DNA from: Anaerolineales bacterium
GTDB lineage: Bacteria > Chloroflexota > Anaerolineae > Anaerolineales > UBA11579
Direction: 5' to 3'
Length of the DNA: 64,000 nucleotides
Assembly (NCBI GenBank): GCA_019637675.1
Contig: JAHBVE010000001.1
Coordinates: forward strand, 558,001 to 622,000
Under the pieces are notes generated by a model that was not told where the DNA came from, made no database searches, and worked only from the letters and a program-made list of their open reading frames with translations. The position numbers were made by a program, and so were the translations under genes. This document shows positions 57,066 to 64,000 of this stretch, in pieces (the stretch's first letter is position 1; each line of letters starts with the position of its first letter).

Positions 57066-58364
57066 CTATTGGGATTCGTCGTTGTCGCTAGCGTCTTTGC
57101 ATTCGCGGTCTTGCAGGTCTACGTAACCATCGCCGTCATTGTCCAAGCCGTCGCTGCACTGCGGCATCGGCGTAGCCGTGGGCGGCACGCGGGTGGGGGT
57201 AGCGGTGGGCAGGGCCGGGTAGCGGACCACCGGCAGCTGGCAGCGGCCGAGATCGGTCAGGGTGGCGGTTTGCTCGCGGCAGGTGATCTCCAGGTTCTGG
57301 ACGAACACCCAGCAGTTGCCGCCGTAGACCGGGCCGCGGAACAGTAGCCACAGCAGGTCAGGGCCGATGCCGATGGGCTTGTAGGACTGGCCGGCATACA
57401 GCGTGTCCACGATGTCAAAGTGCGTGGCGCTGGGGCCAAGGCGGCAGTTGGCATTGTTGATAGTCACAATAGCCGGAGCCAACGTGAAGCTGGCGGGCAG
57501 AGAGCACGACCCGGTGAAGTCGGTGAAGAAGGTCGTGGTTTCGCTGTAGGGGCCGTTCTGGCCGTCGGCCACGGCGCGGGCACGCAGGTAGTACTGGGTG
57601 CAGTCGTTCAGCGTGATCGTGATCTGGCCGGAGCCGGAGAATTCACCCACGGGCAGCGAGATGTTGACCGGGCCGGGGTTGAGGATGTAGTTGGTGCCGC
57701 TGAAGTCTTCAGCCTCGGTGACTTCTTTTTCGAAATACTCCGGCACGCAGTTCGGGTCCGGGTAGTAGATCTCGGTGATGACTTCGGTGCCGTAGGCAGG
57801 GTTTACCGCGTCCTGCTCCGGGCTGACGATCACCGGCGCCAGCAGGTCAGCTGCGGCGCATACCGTCTTGATGCTGGCCGGCGGCGTGCAGTCACCGCCC
57901 ACGTTGGTGAAGAAGGTATGGACAGTGGAGTAAGGCCCATAGCTATCGCCCACAAAGGCGCGGGCACGCCAGTAGTACTGCGTGCAGTTCTCCAGCGTGG
58001 TGGTGAGCTGGCCGGTGCCGCTGTAGCCGGACAGGCCGCCCAGTATGTTGATGGGGCCAGGGTTGATGATGTGGTTGTCGCCGAGGGTGGAAGGCTCTAG
58101 GCTCACCAGGCGCTCAAAGCCCTCGGGCTGGCAGGTGGTGCTGGGGTAGTAGACCTCGGTGATGACTTCGAGCCCGTGTTCCGGCCCGATCTGGCCATCG
58201 GTAGGGCCGGCGATGATGGGCGCGAGCAAGCCGGTGGGGGAACACAGCGGCAGGCTGCCGTCTGGCGTGGCGGTAGGCGCTGCGGTGGGCGTAGCTTCGC
58301 CACCACCGCCGCAGGCCGCCAGGAGGGCGGCCAGCAGCAGTAAGCAAAGGTGTTGTAATTTCAT
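57066..58364 (-). CDS. Exported lipoprotein with paired Fn3-like repeats and SH3b/Ca-binding tail
   Basis: 432 residues from ATG 58364, with AAGGAG upstream. Lipobox LAAC with lipidated Cys18 and Gly-rich spacer. Two homologous domains follow (about 40-150 and 160-275), each ending in a 'CTQYYxRARAxxxxxxGPYS' strand. Next comes a bacterial SH3-like module (NCRLGPSATHFDIVDTLYAGQSY, about 290-365). A Thr/Pro linker ends in CSDGLDNDGDGYVDLQDREC, a calcium-binding-like repeat. The anti-sigma protein encoded next door has the same last two modules. A binding or sensing role at the surface is likely; an enzyme is not seen. Confidence 0.8.
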   Translation of the reverse strand: MKLQHLCLLLLAALLAACGGGGEATPTAAPTATPDGSLPLCSPTGLLAPIIAGPTDGQIGPEHGLEVITEVYYPSTTCQPEGFERLVSLEPSTLGDNHIINPGPINILGGLSGYSGTGQLTTTLENCTQYYWRARAFVGDSYGPYSTVHTFFTNVGGDCTPPASIKTVCAAADLLAPVIVSPEQDAVNPAYGTEVITEIYYPDPNCVPEYFEKEVTEAEDFSGTNYILNPGPVNISLPVGEFSGSGQITITLNDCTQYYLRARAVADGQNGPYSETTTFFTDFTGSCSLPASFTLAPAIVTINNANCRLGPSATHFDIVDTLYAGQSYKPIGIGPDLLWLLFRGPVYGGNCWVFVQNLEITCREQTATLTDLGRCQLPVVRYPALPTATPTRVPPTATPMPQCSDGLDNDGDGYVDLQDRECKDASDNDESQ

Positions 58365-58390
58365 GGTCTCTCCTTGATATTTATGCATCG

Positions 58391-59251
58391 TTAGTTCGCT
58401 TCGTTGTTGTCGGTCGGGTCAGAGCACTCGCGGTCTTGCATGTCTATGTATCCATCTCCATCGTTGTCGAGGCCGTCACTGCATTGAGGGACTGGCGTAG
58501 ATGTCGGCTCAGGGGTGGGGGGAATCGTTGGTGTGGCTGGGTAAGCGAGGTACGGCAATACGCTCTCAGGCACATCGGCCAGTTGAACAACCTCGTCATT
58601 GAGCAGGACGCTGAGGTTGCCGACATAGGCCCAGCAGCGTACTCCGCTGACCGGCCCGCGGAACTGTAACCAAAGCTCGTCTCGGCCGCGGCCTAGCGGT
58701 TCGTAACGCTCGTCTGCGTAGAGAGTGTCCACAATATCGAACTGACTGCTGTTGCCCTCGCGGCAGTTGGTTGTCTGGGCTGGCACTGTGAACAGAGTTG
58801 GCACAAAGGGCACGGAAGCCGTGGCGCTGGCGACCGGGCTGGACGTGACCGTCGGTGGGGCCACGGTTGCGCTGGGGCTGGCCGGCTGGGTCTCGGTCGG
58901 GGCGGCGGGGATAAGCGGCGCCGGGGCCAGCAGCTGCCAGGCCAGCAAGGCCGCCAGCGGGAGGGCCAGCAGAAGAAACCAGAGTTTGCCAAGTCCAGCG
59001 CCCGGGCGTGTGCGCAGCGCCTGTTCCTGCAGCCGGCGGCCGGCATCGTCAGGCAAGCTTGGCTGCCCCCAGCGCTCGTTCAGGCTGCTGGTGATGAGCG
59101 CCTGCAGGCTGTCCAGCTCGCTGGCGTATGCGGCGCATTCATGGCAGCCGGCGAGGTGCGCATCCAGCTGGGCGCGCTGGCCGGGCTGCAGCAGGCCGTC
59201 GGCGGCCAGTTGCAGCAGCTCCTGAGTTTGAGTGTGAGTAAGCGGCTTCAT
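58391..59251 (-). CDS. Zinc-finger anti-sigma factor with extracellular SH3b/Ca-binding modules
   Basis: 286 residues. The cytoplasmic zinc motif H32-x3-C36-x2-C39 (HLAGCHEC) marks a ZAS anti-sigma domain. A membrane helix (about 89-108) follows. The extracellular part has a Thr/Pro/Ser spacer, then an SH3-like module (NCREGNSSQFDIVDTLYADERY, about 162-215), then a CSDGLDNDGDGYIDMQDREC tail like the one in the neighbouring lipoprotein. The start overlaps the sigma gene stop as ATGA. It should bind the sigma factor until an external signal disrupts it. Confidence 0.88.
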   Translation of the reverse strand: MKPLTHTQTQELLQLAADGLLQPGQRAQLDAHLAGCHECAAYASELDSLQALITSSLNERWGQPSLPDDAGRRLQEQALRTRPGAGLGKLWFLLLALPLAALLAWQLLAPAPLIPAAPTETQPASPSATVAPPTVTSSPVASATASVPFVPTLFTVPAQTTNCREGNSSQFDIVDTLYADERYEPLGRGRDELWLQFRGPVSGVRCWAYVGNLSVLLNDEVVQLADVPESVLPYLAYPATPTIPPTPEPTSTPVPQCSDGLDNDGDGYIDMQDRECSDPTDNNEAN

Positions 59252-59817
59252 TGGGCGGCTCGCTTGGGGCGGTTGGCTTGTCTTAGTTCAGCGTCAAGTT
59301 GCTGGCGGGCGATCGAAAGGCGTGAGTGCACAGTGCCCAGGTTGATCCCCAGCACCTCGGCGATCTCCTGGGTGGAGAGCTCGTGGTAGTAGCGCAGGAT
59401 GACAGGCAGGCGGTGCTTCTCATCCAGGCTGCTGATGGCTTGCCACATAGCGTGTGAATGCTCGTGCGCAATCGCCGCGCGCTCCGGGTTGCTGCTCTCA
59501 GCCTGCTGCTGGTGCAGGGGCTGGCTGGCCGCCGCCAGCCGGGCACGGCGCTTGCGCTGGCGCAGCTGGCCGCGGCAGGTGTTGAGGGCGATCGAGAACA
59601 ACCAGGTCTGGAAGCTGCTCTCCTGCCGGTAATTCTTGAGCGCTTTGAGCGCGGCAATAAAGCTCTCCTGCGTGGCGTCCTCCGCGTCGGCGGGGTCGTC
59701 AAGAATGGACAGGCAAAAGCGAAAAAGCCTGTCCTTGTGTTCAAGAACCAGGCTTTCTATGGCTTGCGGGTCGCCGGCTTTGCAGCGGGCTAAGGTCTGT
59801 GCGTCCAACGTCTTCAC
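59248..59817 (-). CDS. RNA polymerase ECF sigma factor
   Basis: 189 residues from GTG 59817. Region 2: IESLVLEHKDRLFRFCLSIL, DATQESFIAALKALKNYR and WLFSIALNTCRGQLRQRKRR. Region 4: LPVILRYYHELSTQEIAEVLGINLGTVHSRLSIARQQL. The stop overlaps the anti-sigma ATG, and the lipoprotein gene follows 26 bases after the anti-sigma stop, so the three are probably one operon. Confidence 0.94.
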   Translation of the reverse strand: MKTLDAQTLARCKAGDPQAIESLVLEHKDRLFRFCLSILDDPADAEDATQESFIAALKALKNYRQESSFQTWLFSIALNTCRGQLRQRKRRARLAAASQPLHQQQAESSNPERAAIAHEHSHAMWQAISSLDEKHRLPVILRYYHELSTQEIAEVLGINLGTVHSRLSIARQQLDAELRQANRPKRAAQ

Positions 59818-59891
59818 GTATTAGATGCAGGTCAGTCTAAAAAGCTTCATTTTTCGTGCGGGTTGTCAGGGGCAAATTATCCTACTTAAAA

Positions 59892-59923
59892 CCAAAACCG
59901 CCGTTCTAAAACGGCGGTTTTGG
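59892..59923 (-). terminator. Terminator after the tRNA cluster
   Basis: CCAAAACCGCCGTT (59892-59905) pairs with its perfect complement (59910-59923) around CTAA, and on the minus strand TTTTAAG follows. It lies 39 bases beyond the tRNA-Arg 3' end. A second small hairpin (CGCTGTA/TACAGCG, 59943-59959) sits between and may aid processing. Confidence 0.88.
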
Positions 59924-59962
59924 ACGCTGCAACTGCAGCGAGCGCTGTACTTTACAGCGTAG

Positions 59963-60035
59963 CGCTCTCGGCGCGACTCGAACACGCGACCCCTTGCTCC
60001 GCAAGCAAGTGCTCTATCCACTGAGCTACGAGAGC
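59963..60035 (-). tRNA. tRNA-Arg(GCG)
   Basis: 73 bases. Acceptor GCTCTCG/CGAGAGC, D-stem GCTC/GAGC, anticodon stem CTTGC/GCAAG with loop TTGCGGA (anticodon GCG) and T-arm with TTCGAGT. CCA is not encoded. G34 is unusual for the bacterial CGN box, which is normally read by A34/inosine. Confidence 0.95.
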
Positions 60036-60037
60036 TA

Positions 60038-60262
60038 GTGCGAGGGCGGCTTTGCCGCCCTCGCACTTTGGAGTTCGCAAAAGCGGCGAACTCCACGCGT
60101 GAGCGTAAAGACCAGACCTCATTGCGAGGCGGTTTACCACCCTCACACTTTGGAGTTCTCAAAAGCAGCGAACTCCACGCGTGAACGAAAAACCAAACCT
60201 CGTTAACCGAGTTTGTCCCCTCACATTTTGGAGTTCGTTTTGTGAACTCCGCTTAGCAAGGT
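60038..60262. repeat. Threefold ~80-bp degenerate tandem repeat between tRNA genes
   Basis: GGAGTTC cores occur at 60070, 60152 and 60230, 82 and 78 bases apart. Each unit has a hairpin GGAGTTCGC...GCGAACTCC (third copy shortened), a CCTCNCA segment before it and a GCGTGA-(A)AACCA-ACCTCG stretch after it. The first unit is led by a perfect 13-bp stem GTGCGAGGGCGGC/GCCGCCCTCGCAC (60038-60066). Nothing in it codes for protein. Confidence 0.8.
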
Positions 60263-60309
60263 TTCTGACTCGGCGGCGAATTGTACCGCTTCTCGCGGTC
60301 AATTCCAGG

Positions 60310-60400
60310 CGGGGAGGGAGGGATTTGAACCCTCGTCCGGAGAAACCTCCGGAACCCACTTAGCAGGCGGGCGCACTAGACCGGGCTATGCGACCTCCCC
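60310..60400 (-). tRNA. tRNA-Ser(GCT)
   Basis: 91 bases. Acceptor GGGGAGG/CCTCCCC, anticodon stem CCCGC/GTGGG with loop CTGCTAA (anticodon GCT), long variable arm TTCCGGAGG...TCCGGA and T-loop TTCAAAT. CCA is not encoded. Confidence 0.96.
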
Positions 60401-60411
60401 GTTTATGTTGT

Positions 60412-60504
<93 letters not shown>

Positions 60505-60555
60505 CACACCGCAAGAACGGTTGAGCGGCACATTCTACCATGTTCACGCTGAAAG

Positions 60556-61566
60556 TTAAGAGCTGGAGGGAAACGACGGGCGAATTTGCAGGAACTGGAA
60601 GCTGAGGAAACCGAACAGCAGCGGCAGCCAGAAAGTCAATACACGATAGCTGAGCGTGATCACCGCGGCTTGCTCCAGCGGAACGAACATTGAGGACAGC
60701 GTCAGGGTCAGTACGCCCTCCACCACGCCCACGCCGGCCGGTGTCGGCGAGACGATGAGGAAGAGATAGGCGATGGCAAAGCCGGCGATCAGCGTGCCGA
60801 TCGACAGCGGCACCTGGAAGGCCAGGAAGACCGCGGTCAGCACGCACAACAGCATCCCCTTGCTGAGCAGAGCGTAGAACAATGGCTTGAGCAACTTGCG
60901 CGGCTGGCGCGCCGAGCGCAGACCTTCGGCAATGTCGTGAGCGAATTGCTCGGCGCGGTCCTCGGAGACCGCTTTGCGCTTGGTGAAAGGCGAGCTGAGC
61001 TTGTTGGTGGCGCGGGCGATCCAACGCAGGAAGCGGCCGAGCGCGTTGGGGGCGCGCATCCCCAGGTATAGGATCACCAGCAGGATCGTGGTCATCACCG
61101 CCAGCACGCCGGAGGCGGCCAGCTCAGGCCCGGTGATGTCGTCACGGCGGAAGAGCACGATCAGGCCAAGCACCAGATACAGCGCAAAGCCGGCGTACTC
61201 GAACAGGACGAAGAGGGCGCCGGCCACCGTGGCGTGGGCCGAAGGCAAGCGGCGGCGCCGGGCATCGGAAATGATGACGGCCATGCCGCTCATGCCCATG
61301 GAAGGCGCCACCACGTTCACGAAGTTGGCGGCGGCCGCCAGCGGCACCAGCGGGGCCACCGGGCGCTCGACGCCCAGGGCGGCGAAGACGGCCTGGTAGG
61401 TGGCCGCCGTGCACAGCAGCCAGGCGGCGATGAACAGCAACGCCAGGCCGATAAAGCGCCAATCGCTGCGCTGCAGCACATCTATGATGACGTCGAACTG
61501 GGTGAAATGGTTGAGGATGAACAATAGCCCCAGCAGCAAGATCAAGCCGATGAAGAGTTTGCGCAT
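60556..61566 (-). CDS. Flippase-like membrane protein (UPF0104/LPG synthase TM domain)
   Basis: 336 residues with about eight membrane helices. Family motifs are NFVNVVAPSMGMSGMAVI, EYAGFALYLVLGLI, and near the C-terminus SPTPAGVGVVEGVL. This domain occurs in lysyl-phosphatidylglycerol synthases and in stand-alone putative lipid flippases; the catalytic C-terminal domain is absent. TATAAT (61581-61576, minus) lies 9 bases before the ATG. Confidence 0.88.
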   Translation of the reverse strand: MRKLFIGLILLLGLLFILNHFTQFDVIIDVLQRSDWRFIGLALLFIAAWLLCTAATYQAVFAALGVERPVAPLVPLAAAANFVNVVAPSMGMSGMAVIISDARRRRLPSAHATVAGALFVLFEYAGFALYLVLGLIVLFRRDDITGPELAASGVLAVMTTILLVILYLGMRAPNALGRFLRWIARATNKLSSPFTKRKAVSEDRAEQFAHDIAEGLRSARQPRKLLKPLFYALLSKGMLLCVLTAVFLAFQVPLSIGTLIAGFAIAYLFLIVSPTPAGVGVVEGVLTLTLSSMFVPLEQAAVITLSYRVLTFWLPLLFGFLSFQFLQIRPSFPSSS

Positions 61567-61649
61567 GACGCATTGATTATACAGGCCGCATTTTTTGGGG
61601 TATCGCAGGCGGCAAGGGCTTCGGCACGGCGCAGATGAGTGCCTGAGCG

Positions 61650-61655
61650 TATAAT
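61650..61655 (+). promoter_or_regulatory. kbl -10 box
   Basis: TATAAT about 70 bases before kbl. No clear -35 box. In contrast to the leaderless genes, this leader contains AAGGAG before the ATG. Confidence 0.5.
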
Positions 61656-61725
61656 AAGAATCGCTGCAAGGGAGCGTCGCAACCTAACGGCGCGAGTTTT
61701 AATCTCATATAGATGAAGGAGCCCA

Positions 61726-62909
<1,184 letters not shown>

Positions 62910-62910
<1 letters not shown>

Positions 62911-64000
62911 TGAGCGCCTGGCCCGGCAAGTTCGTCATTGGCCTGACCGGCAACATTGCCACCGGCAAGAGCGTGGTGCGCCGCATGCTGGAGCATGCCG
63001 GCGCCTTCGGCATCGACGCCGACGCGCTCTCGCACCGCGCCATCGAGCATAACGGCCCGGGCTACGCGGCGGTGGTGCAGAGCTTCGGCAACTATATTCT
63101 CAAAGACGATGGCGAGATCGACCGCAAGAAGCTGGGCCAGATCGTGTTCGCCGACCCACAGGCGCTCAAGCTGCTCGAGAGCATCATCCACCCCATCGTG
63201 CGCGAAGGGGTGGATCACCTGGCGCGGCTCAGCCCACACCAGGTGATCGTGATCGAGGCCATCAAGCTGCTCGAGTCGCCGCTGCGCCAGATGTGCGATG
63301 TGATCTGGGTGGTCACCGCCGACGAGGCCGTGCAGTTGACGCGGCTTAAGCACAAGCGCGGCATGGATGTGGACGAAGCGCGCAAGCGCATGGCCAGCCA
63401 ATCCTCCCAGGCTGAGAAAGCTGCCCAGGCGGATACGGTGATCGACAACAGCGCATCCATTGAGCAGACCTGGCAACAGGTCAAGGACGCGTGGCGCAAG
63501 CTGTTCCCGCAGGCTACCGGCGAGACAGTGCCGACCCGCCTGCGCGGGGCGGTCACCGCCGGTTTAGCGAACGGCATGCAGGTGATGCGCGCCCGCCCGC
63601 GCCAGGCCGAGGACATTGCCGGCTTCATCAACGCCAACAATGGCACGGGCAAGCTGCAGCCCGCCCAGGTGGTGAACGCGTTTGGCGAAAAGGCCTTCCT
63701 GCTCCTGCATACGCTGGATGGCCTGAAAGCCCTGCTGGGCTGGAAGGTCGAGAACCTGGTGGCCCGTGTGGATGACTTCTATCTGGAGCGCGGTCTGGCG
63801 CATGCCGAATATGTGCCCTTCCTCGTTAGCGAAGTAGAGCAGGCCTCGCGCGAGTTGCAATGCGAGGTCATCCTGCTGTTCGTCGCCCCGGCGCTGGCCG
63901 CCCAGCGCGATCTGTGGCTCGGCCTGGGCTATGAGGAGCGCCTGCCCAGCGAGCTCAGCGTGGGCGCTTGGCACGAAGCTGCCCAGGAGTCTGCTCCGGC
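62910..64000 (+). CDS. coaE: Dephospho-CoA kinase fused to a C-terminal GNAT-like domain (partial)
   Basis: Open from ATG 62910 to the window end (363 codons). Residues 7-200 are CoaE: GLTGNIATGKSVV (P-loop ~14-21), GIDADALSHRAIE and RKKLGQIVFADP. The Leu/Glu-rich kinase end leads to a linker near 200-215. After that, MQVMRARPRQAEDIAGFINANNG and FLLLHTLDGLKALLGWKVENLVARVDDFYL resemble the start of a GNAT acetyltransferase, with ILLFVAPALAAQRDLWLGLGYEE as its last strand-helix pair. The RxxGxG-type acetyl-CoA loop is not clear. Dephospho-CoA kinase makes CoA; the second domain may sense or use CoA. Confidence 0.82.

Noticed and set aside
60038..60262. CRISPR array between tRNA genes
   Set aside because: Three diverged ~80-bp units with internal hairpins; repeats and spacers cannot be separated.

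Overview
The window is a dense bacterial chromosome segment with high-GC coding sequence, many 1-4 base gene overlaps (ATGA, TTGA, TGATG), and hairpin terminators. No phage, transposase, CRISPR array or rRNA was seen. The gene set points to a Chloroflexota bacterium, probably Anaerolineae-like: two LytR-CpsA-Psr (LCP) proteins, Thr/Pro-rich extracellular linkers, a Roadblock + V4R pair, a Rieske/fused cytochrome b/di-heme cytochrome c operon, and many promoters whose -10 box lies 6-9 bases before the start codon. This assignment is inference from gene content, not a database match.

Layout. 0-12 kb: the end of a response regulator, a PHP/AlbA protein, a membrane glycosyltransferase coupled to recD2, an ECF sigma/anti-sigma operon, a HAD phosphatase, a TPR protein and an LCP protein. 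12-23 kb: a CinA-NadD fusion, a GNAT, a HEAT protein with a histone-H1-like tail, ilvE, an uncharacterised trio (unknown protein, nucleotidyltransferase, PAP2), a YibE/F protein, an ArsR-SRPBCC operon, tRNA-Ser(GGA) and folK-folP. 23.9-28.8 kb: a sulfur-carrier cysteine biosynthesis island (cysM, mec, cysO fused to DUF4395, thioredoxin, moeZ) behind a short leader peptide with two Cys codons and a long attenuator-like hairpin; a PIG-L deacetylase follows. 28.8-38 kb: rplS, murI, a GxxExxY gene enclosed by inverted repeats, a CYTH protein, a biotin-dependent acyl-CoA carboxylase operon and several small enzymes. 38-44 kb: the bc-type electron-transfer operon, an extra di-heme cytochrome and a 3D/G5 wall protein. 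44-56 kb: ksgA, a large membrane protein, IMPase, HD, hutI, Roadblock/V4R, a DPM-type glycosyltransferase, surE and a second LCP gene. 57-64 kb: a lipoprotein, an anti-sigma and a sigma gene that share extracellular modules, a three-tRNA cluster with a triplicated ~80-bp repeat, a flippase-like protein, kbl and a CoaE-GNAT fusion cut by the window end.

The strongest candidate for an under-described system is 23919-27889. Transcription appears to pass a Cys-codon leader peptide and competing hairpins before a five-gene operon. Its sulfur carrier has its Gly-Gly inside the protein, at residues 89-90, fused to a membrane DUF4395 domain. A JAMM peptidase is encoded immediately upstream, so proteolytic release or maturation of the carrier is a testable idea. 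A second candidate is the 474-bp GxxExxY unit bounded by 30-bp inverted repeats, whose left repeat also encodes the last residues of murI.
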